Below, in pieces: positions 33,761 through 41,550 of a stretch of DNA of 64,000 bases. Numbering within the stretch: position 1 is the stretch's first letter; every line of letters begins with the position of its first letter. The DNA is taken from assembly GCF_002419965.1 (NCBI RefSeq), contig NZ_DIHC01000038.1, forward strand, positions 185,518 to 249,517, written 5' to 3'. The notes under the pieces were generated by a model. It saw only the letters and a program-made list of their open reading frames with translations. It ran no database searches and was not told where the DNA came from. The stretch comes from Pseudomonas sp. UBA5706. GTDB taxonomy: Bacteria > Pseudomonadota > Gammaproteobacteria > Pseudomonadales > Pseudomonadaceae. The position numbers were made by a program, and so were the translations under genes.

Positions 33761-35341
33761 ATGACTTTGGCGATCGCCAACCATCCGTGCGATCTGCTGG
33801 TGATCGGCGTCAGTGGCCGTGACCGCCTCAACGCACCGTACTGTTTCGACATCGACCTGGTCAGCCGTGACGCGACGCTGGATGGCCCCGCGTTGCTGCT
33901 GCGCGACGCGTGGCTGCAAATCGGCGTCGAGATGACCCCAATGCATGGGCTGCACGGGCAAATCCAAGGGGTGGACCGGCTGTACCGTGGTTCCGCCCTG
34001 AGCCTTTATCGCTTGCGCCTGATGCCGGCGCTGCAGCGGTTGGACGGCCCTCCCCGACGCCGGGCGTTTAATGGAAAAAGCGTTCCTCAGATCCTCACAC
34101 GGCTGCTGCACAGTCACGGCATGGCTGGGGATGCCGTGCGCTTCGACCACCTGCTGGGCCTCTACCCGCCTCGGCAGCATTGCCTGCAGTACAACGAAAG
34201 CGACCTGCACTTTCTGCGTCGACTGTGTGAGGAAGAAGGCATCAGCTTTCGCTTCGAACACCACCTTCAGCGCCACGTTCTGGTGTTTTCCGATGACCCC
34301 CTGGGCTTTCCGGAATGGCTGACCCCGGCCGGCGTCGATCACCTCGCCGAGCAGCTTTCGGTTCGCACCTGCTACAGCAGCCATGCGGGCGAACACTACA
34401 GCCCGCCTACCTTCGCGCCGCGACCCCGCACCCACGATGCCGACAATCAGGCGTTCGGCACTGCGTTGGCCACCGATGCCGCCGTTGTCCAGCGTCAGCA
34501 GCTCAGTGCGCGTCAATTGGAACGCCAGCGCTGTGAACGTCGGGAAATCATGGGCCATAGCCGGCTGCCTTGGATGCGCGCCGGGTTGGTGATGCGTGTC
34601 GAGGAGCACCCGGACACGTTTTTCAACGACCAATGGCTGCTGACCGACGTTCAACACTGGGCATGGCAACTGGCCCCCCTGCGCGGCTGCGAGTCGCGAG
34701 ACGTGATTCAGATGCTGCAGGCGATGGCATCGGCGGATGACCCCGGAAGGGGGGTCGCCAGATTGTTGCGGCCCCGGTTCGGCCTCGACAAGCCTAAGCT
34801 GGCGGGCTACGAGAACAGTTTTCGGGTATTGCCCTGGACGATGCCGTTTCGACCCGCACTGGAACATCTCAAGCCAATCGTTGACACGTATGAAATGGCC
34901 ACTCTGGTCGATGAGCACGCTGACGCATCGGGGCGCCTGCGCATCCGGTATCACTGGCAGGCAGACGCGCCCACCAGCGGCGCAGATGACAGCTGGGCAC
35001 GGGTTGTCAGCGGGCTGAAAAAGCAGCCTTGCGGATCACGCGTGCGCATCGGTTTTTTCGAGGGAGATCCTGACCAGCCCCTCATAAGCGGCACATTGGC
35101 GGCGGCCCCTGACACGACAGGACCGCCAGGCACCGCAGCGGACAAACCGCAGCGCGAGGAAAATCCTGGTGCGTGCGTTGCATCTGGCGAAGGCAGGCAA
35201 CTGCGCATCGACAGTGATCGCCCGCTAACACTGCGCAGCAGCCGCGGCTGGCTGCACATCACTGAGCAAGGCATCGATTACGCGCCGTTTGCTGCCGTGG
35301 ATGAGCCCGACCAGCGCCCGCTTGGGCCTACCGATGCTTGA
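33761..35341 (+). CDS. Short VgrG-like type VI spike protein
   Basis: VgrG-family protein of about 526 residues. The gp27-like N-terminal module is present with its landmark YNESDLHFLRRLCEEEGISF, and then the OB-type part (RIRYHWQADAP...SWARVVSG and SRVRIGFFEGDPDQPLISG). Typical VgrGs continue into a long beta-helix, giving about 650-750 residues; here the frame ends about 75 residues after that motif. The start is unsure: GTG 33725, ATG 33737 or ATG 33761; I use the last because GCAGG lies 5 nt before it. No other type VI gene is near, so this is an orphan. Its stop lies inside the end of the convergent hydratase gene (14-nt overlap). Confidence 0.8.
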   Translation: MTLAIANHPCDLLVIGVSGRDRLNAPYCFDIDLVSRDATLDGPALLLRDAWLQIGVEMTPMHGLHGQIQGVDRLYRGSALSLYRLRLMPALQRLDGPPRRRAFNGKSVPQILTRLLHSHGMAGDAVRFDHLLGLYPPRQHCLQYNESDLHFLRRLCEEEGISFRFEHHLQRHVLVFSDDPLGFPEWLTPAGVDHLAEQLSVRTCYSSHAGEHYSPPTFAPRPRTHDADNQAFGTALATDAAVVQRQQLSARQLERQRCERREIMGHSRLPWMRAGLVMRVEEHPDTFFNDQWLLTDVQHWAWQLAPLRGCESRDVIQMLQAMASADDPGRGVARLLRPRFGLDKPKLAGYENSFRVLPWTMPFRPALEHLKPIVDTYEMATLVDEHADASGRLRIRYHWQADAPTSGADDSWARVVSGLKKQPCGSRVRIGFFEGDPDQPLISGTLAAAPDTTGPPGTAADKPQREENPGACVASGEGRQLRIDSDRPLTLRSSRGWLHITEQGIDYAPFAAVDEPDQRPLGPTDA

Positions 35342-36101
35342 ACGTCGGTTCGCGTTTCTCGATGAAAGCCGCCATGCCTTCCTTCTGATCTTCGCCGGCG
35401 AACGCTGCATGAAACACCCGACGCTCGAAACGAATGCCCTCCGAAAGGCTGACCTCAAAGGCCCGGTTGACACTTTCCTTGACCATCATGGCCACAGGCA
35501 GCGACTTGGTGGCGATGTTTCCGGCCACTTTTAACGCCTCCTCGAGCAGTTGCTCCTGCGGCACGATGCGTGCCACCAGCCCAGAGCGTTCGGCCTCGAC
35601 CGCATCGATCATGCGCCCGGTCAGACACATTTCCATCGCTTTGGCTTTACCCACGGCGCGGGTCAAGCGTTGGGTACCGCCCATTCCAGGCAAGACCCCG
35701 AGCTTGATTTCCGGCTGTCCAAACCGGGCATTATCGGCGGCCAGGATGAAGTCGCACATCAGCGCCAGCTCGCAACCACCGCCCAAGGCAAACCCGGAGA
35801 CTGCAGCGATAATCGGCTTGCGACGATTGGCCACCCGATCGCTCTCGCTGAAGTGATCGTCAAGGTAGATCCGTGGATAGGTCAGTTCGGCCATTTCCTT
35901 GATATCGGCGCCAGCGGCAAAGGCTTTGGCTGAACCCGTGAGGACAATGCAGCCAACATTGTGGTCGCGTTCCAATTCATCGAGCGCATGGTTGAGCTCG
36001 TTGATCAATTGGGCGTTCAGCGCATTGAGGGCCTGAGGTCGATTCAGGGTAATCAACGCCACCCGACCTTTGATATCTTTGAGGATGGTCTCATAACTCA
36101 T
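35328..36101 (-). CDS. Enoyl-CoA hydratase
   Basis: Crotonase-family hydratase of 257 residues, hydrating trans-2-enoyl-CoA; in the local context 2-methylcrotonyl-CoA (tiglyl-CoA) is a likely substrate. The oxyanion-hole motifs AFAAGADIKEM (60-70) and GFALGGGCELALMCD are present, as are both catalytic glutamates, Glu111 and Glu131 (QPEIKLGVLPGMGG). It is the third gene after the SDR and thiolase genes on the same strand, 82 bp after the thiolase stop. It is fully intact, unlike LiuC, which lacks the first glutamate. Confidence 0.92.
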   Translation of the reverse strand: MSYETILKDIKGRVALITLNRPQALNALNAQLINELNHALDELERDHNVGCIVLTGSAKAFAAGADIKEMAELTYPRIYLDDHFSESDRVANRRKPIIAAVSGFALGGGCELALMCDFILAADNARFGQPEIKLGVLPGMGGTQRLTRAVGKAKAMEMCLTGRMIDAVEAERSGLVARIVPQEQLLEEALKVAGNIATKSLPVAMMVKESVNRAFEVSLSEGIRFERRVFHAAFAGEDQKEGMAAFIEKREPTFKHR

Positions 36102-36131
36102 TGATTTAACTCCCTATGCGTATATCGCACG

Positions 36132-36156
36132 AGCTGTATTAAGTTGATATACAGCT
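36132..36156. promoter_or_regulatory. Inverted repeat between thiolase and hydratase genes
   Basis: AGCTGTAT-N9-ATACAGCT lies in the 82-bp gap ahead of the enoyl-CoA hydratase start. It could be an operator for a separate promoter or an attenuator stem; there is no T-run, so it is not a typical terminator. Confidence 0.4.
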
Positions 36157-36183
36157 TCAGAACATTACTTTAACTGATTGATG

Positions 36184-37392
36184 TTATTGGGTTTCTATCG
36201 CGACGGCAGTAGCCTCCCCGCCTCCGATGCATATCGCCGCTACGCCACGCCGCAGACCTCGCTGCCGGAGGGCCGCAATCAGGCTGACAAGGATCCTCGC
36301 GCCCGATGCACCGATGGGGTGCCCCAGGGCACACGCGCCGCCATTGACGTTAACCTTCTCGTGGGGCAACTCAAGCTTGCGCATGGTCACCAGGGTGACC
36401 ACCGCAAAGGCCTCGTTGATCTCGAACAAATCGACATCGGCCAGTGACCATCCGGTTTTGCGCATAAGCTTCTCGATTGCCCCGATCGGTGCGGTCGGAA
36501 ACAGATCCGGCCGGCCAGCGTACGCAGCATGACCGCGAATCACGGCCAGTGGCTTGAGCCCTCGCCGCTCTGCCTCGGACTGGCGCATGAGGACCAACGC
36601 CGCTGCGCCATCGGAGATTGAGCTGGAGTTGGCCGCAGTCACGGTGCCTGCTGCGCGAAATGCCGGTTTGAGGCGGGAAATCTTCTCCGGCCTGGCTTTG
36701 GGCGGCTGCTCGTCCTGGCTGATGACTGCCTGCTCCTTGCCGACGTCGACCTGCAGCGCCACGATTTCGGCCTCGAAGCGGCCCTGCTGCATGGCCTCCT
36801 GGGCACGGGTCAGGGACGCGATGGCGAATGCATCTTGAGCCTCGCGGCTGAAGCCTTCGCGTGACGCGCAATCCTCGGCGAACGTGCCCATCAACCGGCC
36901 ACGCTCGTAGGCGTCTTCCAGCCCGTCGAAGAACATGTGGTCGATGACTTGCCCGTGGCCCATGCGATAGCCACTGCGCGCCCTGTCCAGCAGGTAAGGC
37001 GCGTTGGACATGCTCTCCATGCCACCGGCGACCACCACTTCGGCACTGTCGGCGAGCAGCATGTCGTGAGCCATGATCGCCGCCTGCATGCCGGAGCCAC
37101 ACATTTTATTGAGTGTCGTGCACAGGGTGCTGTCATCAAGGCCCGCGCCCAGGGCCGCCTGGCGCGCCGGGGCCTGGCCCAATCCGGCAGGCAATACGCA
37201 GCCAAACAGCACCTGCTCTACATCGGCGGGTGCCAGGCCTGCGCGTTCTACGGCGGCGCGAATGGCCGCCGAACCCAGCTGTGGCGCGGTCAGGCTCTTA
37301 AGATCGCCCTGAAAGCCGCCCATCGGCGTACGCACGGCGCTGACGATAACGACCGGATCTTCGGCGTGCGGCTGACGTTGATGCAATGACAT
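36184..37392 (-). CDS. Acetyl-CoA C-acyltransferase (thiolase)
   Basis: Thiolase of 402 residues that cleaves 3-ketoacyl-CoA; in the isoleucine pathway it would split 2-methylacetoacetyl-CoA into acetyl-CoA and propionyl-CoA. The three catalytic positions are seen: Cys98 in NKMCGSGMQ, His358 in LGHPIGASG and Cys388 in AICIGGGEA. I use the ATG at 37392 (MSLHQRQPH...), which has GAGAGGG upstream; the longer frame adds five residues. It follows the SDR gene after 15 bp, so they are in one operon. Confidence 0.93.
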   Translation of the reverse strand: MSLHQRQPHAEDPVVIVSAVRTPMGGFQGDLKSLTAPQLGSAAIRAAVERAGLAPADVEQVLFGCVLPAGLGQAPARQAALGAGLDDSTLCTTLNKMCGSGMQAAIMAHDMLLADSAEVVVAGGMESMSNAPYLLDRARSGYRMGHGQVIDHMFFDGLEDAYERGRLMGTFAEDCASREGFSREAQDAFAIASLTRAQEAMQQGRFEAEIVALQVDVGKEQAVISQDEQPPKARPEKISRLKPAFRAAGTVTAANSSSISDGAAALVLMRQSEAERRGLKPLAVIRGHAAYAGRPDLFPTAPIGAIEKLMRKTGWSLADVDLFEINEAFAVVTLVTMRKLELPHEKVNVNGGACALGHPIGASGARILVSLIAALRQRGLRRGVAAICIGGGEATAVAIETQ

Positions 37393-37407
37393 AACAGGCC
37401 CTCTCAA

Positions 37408-38175
37408 TTAGCGTGCAGCCATACGCAAGGCGCCGTCGAGACGGATCACCTCACCGTTGAGCATGCTGTTTTCGATAATATGGCGTACCAGCGCGGCGTA
37501 TTCATCAGGCTTGCCCAGCCTTGGCGGAAACGGAACCCCTGCCGACAGGCTGTCGCGAACCTGCGGGGTCATGCCGGCCATCATCGGGGTTTCGAAGATG
37601 CCGGGAGCGATGGTCATCACGCGAATACCGAACCGCGCCAGTTCGCGCGCCGCTGGCAGAGTCAGGCTGGCGATCGCGCCCTTGGACGCGGCATAGGCGG
37701 CCTGGCCGATCTGGCCGTCATAAGCGGCGACGGAGGCGGTATTGACGATAACGCCGCGCTCCCCGCTTTCGTCGGCGGCGCTCTCGGCGATCGCGGCCGC
37801 GGCCAAGCGCAGCAGATTGAAGCTGCCGATCAGGTTGACATTGATGACCTGGCTAAAGCTCTCCAGCGCATGGGGACCATCCTTGCCGAGGATCTTCTGC
37901 GCGCCGACGATGCCTGCGCAGTTGATCAGCCCATTGATCTGGCCGAACGCTTGCAGTGCCTGGTCCACCGCAGCCTGGGCGGCAGCTTCGTTGGTGATGT
38001 CGGTCACGCTGCCCAGGGCATTGGCGCCCAGGGTTCGTACCTGGCTTTGCAGGGCCTGAGCGTTGATATCCACCAGCATGACCTTGGCACCTGCGCTGAT
38101 CAGCATCTGTGCGGTGGCCGCGCCCAAACCTGATGCGCCGCCGCTGACCAGAAACACCTTGCCTTGGATGTGCAT
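37408..38175 (-). CDS. Short-chain dehydrogenase (3-hydroxyacyl-CoA type)
   Basis: SDR enzyme of 255 residues, very like the 3-hydroxyacyl-CoA / 3-hydroxy-2-methylbutyryl-CoA dehydrogenases (HSD17B10 group), which oxidise 3-hydroxy-2-methylbutyryl-CoA in isoleucine breakdown. The NAD-binding motif SGGASGLG (11-18), NCAG (85-88), Asn114, and the catalytic triad Ser148, Tyr161 and Lys165 are all present. It heads an operon with the thiolase and probably the enoyl-CoA hydratase. Confidence 0.88.
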   Translation of the reverse strand: MHIQGKVFLVSGGASGLGAATAQMLISAGAKVMLVDINAQALQSQVRTLGANALGSVTDITNEAAAQAAVDQALQAFGQINGLINCAGIVGAQKILGKDGPHALESFSQVINVNLIGSFNLLRLAAAAIAESAADESGERGVIVNTASVAAYDGQIGQAAYAASKGAIASLTLPAARELARFGIRVMTIAPGIFETPMMAGMTPQVRDSLSAGVPFPPRLGKPDEYAALVRHIIENSMLNGEVIRLDGALRMAAR

Positions 38176-38193
38176 GAGTATGTCGTCCTTAAA

Positions 38194-38204
38194 CTTTTAT
38201 TGTT
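38194..38204 (-). promoter_or_regulatory. Possible Crc/Hfq A-rich motif before the SDR gene
   Basis: On the minus strand AACAATAAAAG lies a few bases before AAGGACG, the ribosome-binding site of the dehydrogenase gene. It contains AACAATAA, a fit to AANAANAA. Inference from pattern and position, shared with liuA and the indolepyruvate oxidoreductase. Confidence 0.45.
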
Positions 38205-38362
38205 CGAGTGGCGAAATACTCCGCTCTGTCGCTGCAATCGGCAATAGTCAAAGCATGCACGGGGGGTGGAGGTTTTAGGCAGTGTCCAGCCTGCTCGTGC
38301 CACAGCGCAGTCGTGCACGTTTTGAAGCGATCGCAGCCTGCCTATAGCCGTCCGGCGTGTGC

Positions 38363-39757
38363 TCACGCCTTGCGCTGCAACACCGCCTCGCCCGCCCGAG
38401 GCGACAGTCGCCGGTTATCAAGCAAGGCCAGCAACGCAATAAGGGCGACCCAGACGAACGTCAGCTGGAAGTCATTGGTGTGGGCCTGACCGGCATTGCC
38501 ATGCAGGTACATCGAACCGCGCAACAGCAACGCGGCAATGGCCACCCCCAGGCCCATGCTGAGTTGGAAAAACATGCTGAACATCGTCGACGCGTCGCTC
38601 ATTTGCGCTTTCGGCACATCGGCGAAACCCAAGGTATTGAACGCGGTGAACTGCATCGACCGCGACAGGCCGCCAATGAACAGAATCAGCAGAATCAGCG
38701 GCCAGCCCATCTGCTCGTCGAGCAAGGCGCAGGCAGCGATGGCGACAACCCCGATCACCCCGTTGCCCATCAGCACGGAACGAAAACCCCAGCGCTGCAT
38801 GACCTTGCTGGTAAACGGCTTCATCGCCAGGTTACCTGCGAACACACCAAGCACCAGCACGCCGGAATCGAACGGCGACAGGCCAAATCCCAGTTGGAAC
38901 ATCAGCGGCAACAGAAACGGTAATGTGCTGATGGCGATGCGAAACAACGAACCGCCGAACAGGCTGACGCTAAACGTACGAATCCCGATGACGCCGACGT
39001 TCATCAACGGCTGTGCACGCCCGCGCATGTGCGCCCAGGCCAGCGCGCCGCTGACCAGACCGGCACCGGTCAGCAACAGTCCGGGCCACTGGCTGTCGCG
39101 CCCCTGGCCGAGCATTTCCATGCCATACAACGAGGCGGTACACGCCATGGCCACCAGCACGAAACCGCTGACATCGAACGCACGGCGACTGACCTCGTTG
39201 CGTCGCGGAATCAGCACCCAGGTGGCGATCAATGCGACGATTCCCAGGGGCAGGTTCAGGTAGAAAATCCACGGCCATGAGGCGTGAGTGACGATAAAAC
39301 CGCCCAGTGGTGGCCCGAGTATCGGTGCCACGAGGCCAGGCCAGGTGATCAGGGAAATCGCCCTTACCAGGTCCTTTTTTTCGGTCGCCCGCATGACCGC
39401 CAACCTGCCGACCGGGACCATCATCGCTCCGCTGATACCCTGCAACACGCGGGCGGCAACGAAGGTATCCAGGCTGGCGCTTGCCCCGCACATCAGGGAT
39501 GAAAGGGTAAACAGCACGATGGCTGCGCCGAAGACCAGGCGCGAACCCAGGCGGTCCGCCACCCAGCCGCTGATGGGGATGAAGGCCGCAATCGCCAGCA
39601 TGTAGGCGCTCATGCCGATGTTCAGGTCCACCGCCGCCACGCCGAACGTGCTGGCCATTTCCGGAAGCGCGGTGGCGATCACTGTCGCGTCAAGGTTCTC
39701 CATGAAAAACGTGACCGCGACCAGCAGAGCGATCAGCGTTGATTGGCGTTGCGACAT
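38363..39757 (-). CDS. MFS multidrug exporter, DHA2 (14-helix) type
   Basis: Drug/H+ antiporter-like transporter of 464 residues. The TM1 motif NLDATVIATALPEM and the loop-2 motif GWVADRLGSRLVF are DHA2-type, with a motif C around LVAPILGPPLGGFIV. The start is the ATG at 39757 with GAGGAG upstream (MSQRQSTLI...). It follows the TetR gene on the same strand after 45 bp, so regulator and pump are probably one operon. The substrate is unknown. Confidence 0.9.
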   Translation of the reverse strand: MSQRQSTLIALLVAVTFFMENLDATVIATALPEMASTFGVAAVDLNIGMSAYMLAIAAFIPISGWVADRLGSRLVFGAAIVLFTLSSLMCGASASLDTFVAARVLQGISGAMMVPVGRLAVMRATEKKDLVRAISLITWPGLVAPILGPPLGGFIVTHASWPWIFYLNLPLGIVALIATWVLIPRRNEVSRRAFDVSGFVLVAMACTASLYGMEMLGQGRDSQWPGLLLTGAGLVSGALAWAHMRGRAQPLMNVGVIGIRTFSVSLFGGSLFRIAISTLPFLLPLMFQLGFGLSPFDSGVLVLGVFAGNLAMKPFTSKVMQRWGFRSVLMGNGVIGVVAIAACALLDEQMGWPLILLILFIGGLSRSMQFTAFNTLGFADVPKAQMSDASTMFSMFFQLSMGLGVAIAALLLRGSMYLHGNAGQAHTNDFQLTFVWVALIALLALLDNRRLSPRAGEAVLQRKA

Positions 39758-39802
39758 CAGGACGCTCCTCACGTGAACATGCGGCAGCGCCGCAGCGATT
39801 GA

Positions 39803-40474
39803 TTAAGGCAGCAAATACCGCGTCACCGAGTCGCTGATCATTGCTTTGTGCCGAACCTTCACCAGGGGGTCCTCCAGCTCGATCTGAAAGATCTCGGAGA
39901 AGGTATGCCGGTTCGACACGCGGTAGAAGCAGAAGGCGCTCATCAGCATGTGCAGATCGACGGCCTGTACACCCTGGCGAAACACCCCTTGTTTTTCTCC
40001 ACGACGCAGCGTCTCGTCCAGCGCCTGCAGCACGTCCTGGCTCAGGCCGCGGATAGTCGGGGATTGCTTGACGTTCTCGCCGTTGTGGATGTTCTCGATG
40101 CAGACGATGCGCACGAAATCGACGTTGCGGTCGTGATGATCGAAGGTGAACTCCACCAGGCGCTGAATCGCCGCCATGGGCTCCAGCACATCAAGGTTCA
40201 ACCTGCTCTCGGTGTAACGAATGTCGCCGTATAACTTCTCCAGCACTTCGCCGTACAGCTGCTCCTTGCTGTTGAAGTAGTAGTAGATCATGCGTTTGGA
40301 GGTTTGCGTGCGTTCAGCAATGGCGTCGACCCGCGCGCCGGAGAGGCCCTGGGCAACGAATTCGGCAATGGCAGCCTGGAGGATACCGTCGCGGGTTTTT
40401 TCAGGATTGTTCTTGCGGCTCTTTCGTGGCGCCTGAACGGACGCTTGGGCAAGAGTGTCGTCGACAGTTTTCAT
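39803..40474 (-). CDS. TetR-family transcriptional regulator
   Basis: TetR-type regulator of 223 residues. The N-terminal helix-turn-helix is about residues 27-75 (TRDGILQAAIAEFVAQGLSGARVDAIAERTQTSKRMIYYYFNSKEQLYGEVLE), preceded by a basic Lys/Arg-rich tail. The C-terminal helical domain is related to the TetR_C_15-like type. It is cotranscribed with the DHA2 exporter downstream, which is its likely target. The ligand is unknown. Confidence 0.9.
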   Translation of the reverse strand: MKTVDDTLAQASVQAPRKSRKNNPEKTRDGILQAAIAEFVAQGLSGARVDAIAERTQTSKRMIYYYFNSKEQLYGEVLEKLYGDIRYTESRLNLDVLEPMAAIQRLVEFTFDHHDRNVDFVRIVCIENIHNGENVKQSPTIRGLSQDVLQALDETLRRGEKQGVFRQGVQAVDLHMLMSAFCFYRVSNRHTFSEIFQIELEDPLVKVRHKAMISDSVTRYLLP

Positions 40475-40605
40475 GCTGGGCTCACGACCACGTTGGAATG
40501 GCGCGATTATGGGCTGCCGTGCCCCATTACGGAAGCGGCATATGCCAGCATGCTAACGATCTGTTCCGAACACGCGCGTCGGGTGCCGCCCCGGATCACG
40601 CCACC

Positions 40606-40628
40606 GCCGGCAGGCCGGCTGCTACCGG
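40606..40628. repeat. REP-like palindrome
   Basis: A GCCGGCAGGCCGGC core followed by TGCTACCGG resembles Pseudomonas REP elements (GCCGGCAAGCCGGC-TCCTAC type). It lies between the TetR gene and the thioredoxin-like gene. A separate small stem, CCGCAG-N6-CTGCGG, lies at 40680-40697 after the thioredoxin-like stop. Confidence 0.5.
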
Positions 40629-40718
40629 GCTCGAGTACCACGCCATATTTGCGCACGCCACCAGATGCTGTGGAAGGCCCCGCAGCTTTATCTGCGGCAG
40701 CGAATGTGGGCGCGGCGC

Positions 40719-41048
40719 TCATGCCTTCGTTGCCAAGCCTTGGAATGCTTGTTCGATGTCACCAATCCGGGTCGGCCGCACCAGCCGCCCGACTTCCTGG
40801 CCGTCGCGCATGAAGACCAGCGTCGGCCATAACTTAATCTTGAATGAACGCCCCAGGCGTCTGCCGCTGCCGTCTTCAATTTTCAGGCGGCGTACGTGGG
40901 GGTAATCGGCCATGACCTTGCCGATCAACGGTTGCGCGGCATTGCAGTGACCGCACCATTGGGTGCCGAAGTCGATCACGCTGACGCCAGGCAGCGCGTC
41001 GACGTCCTCGCGACTCAGGGTTTGCGGCGCATAAGGCTCATCTGTCAT
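40719..41048 (-). CDS. Thioredoxin-like protein
   Basis: Small thioredoxin-fold protein of 109 residues, likely a cytoplasmic disulphide reductase. The active-site motif is WCGHC (Trp31, Cys32, Cys35) and the cis-proline loop is LWPTLVFM. There is no signal peptide. WCGHC is commoner in eukaryotic PDI-like proteins than the WCGPC of standard thioredoxin, which points to a specialised rather than housekeeping role. It is alone downstream of the cold-shock-like gene on the same strand (159-bp gap). Confidence 0.85.
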   Translation of the reverse strand: MTDEPYAPQTLSREDVDALPGVSVIDFGTQWCGHCNAAQPLIGKVMADYPHVRRLKIEDGSGRRLGRSFKIKLWPTLVFMRDGQEVGRLVRPTRIGDIEQAFQGLATKA

Positions 41049-41207
41049 GTCTATTCTCCGGTCACGATCAGCGCAGTGTAACGTCAGGCGCCAACGCCTG
41101 AAAAACCCGGATACCTGAAGTACGCAGTGGTTTGTACAAGAACGTGGATGGCGGCCGGTCGACTTCAGGCCTGACCGGTCAGTGATTTGCTATCCGGTAT
41201 TTCCACG

Positions 41208-41459
41208 CTATTTCTTTACCTTTATTACCTGCACGTTCGTGGCTATGTATTCACCTTGACCCGGCTTCTCAAGGTCGACCTCCCGGGTGAACGTCACCTC
41301 TGCACCGTCAGGAGGAAGCGTTCCTCCACTTGAAGCGGCCGTGAAGTAAATCTCGTCATCAACATCCGCGTCATCCTTTTCCTCTGGAGGCGCGTACTTG
41401 ATCCAACCGAAACGTTGGTCGAGGTTACGCTTTACCACTTTCCCTGTGAATTGACTCAT
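41208..41459 (-). CDS. Small cold-shock-domain-like protein
   Basis: Protein of 83 residues with a cold-shock-type beginning (MSQFTGKVVKRNLDQRFGWIKY), an RNP1-like core (RFGWIKY), and a later RNP2-like DEIYFTAAS, but with an acidic insertion (PPEEKDDADVDDE) between them and an overall acidic charge. It probably binds single-stranded nucleic acid. I use the ATG at 41459, with AGGTG upstream; an in-frame ATG three codons earlier is possible. It lies 92 bp downstream of the giant Rhs gene on the same strand, the place where Rhs immunity genes usually lie, but it does not look like a known immunity protein. Confidence 0.7.
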   Translation of the reverse strand: MSQFTGKVVKRNLDQRFGWIKYAPPEEKDDADVDDEIYFTAASSGGTLPPDGAEVTFTREVDLEKPGQGEYIATNVQVIKVKK

Positions 41460-41550
41460 GATCATCACCTATTGTTTCGTTGATGCAGCCCCTGTGAATA
41501 CCCGACAGCAATGGCCGCTGACTTGCCGTCGTCCGCGAACGGCAATTGGC

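Noticed and set aside
33293..34954. A 553-codon frame antisense to the VgrG gene
   Set aside because: Crosses the intergenic region and the start of the YebC-like gene in the wrong frame; the VgrG reading is supported by family motifs.
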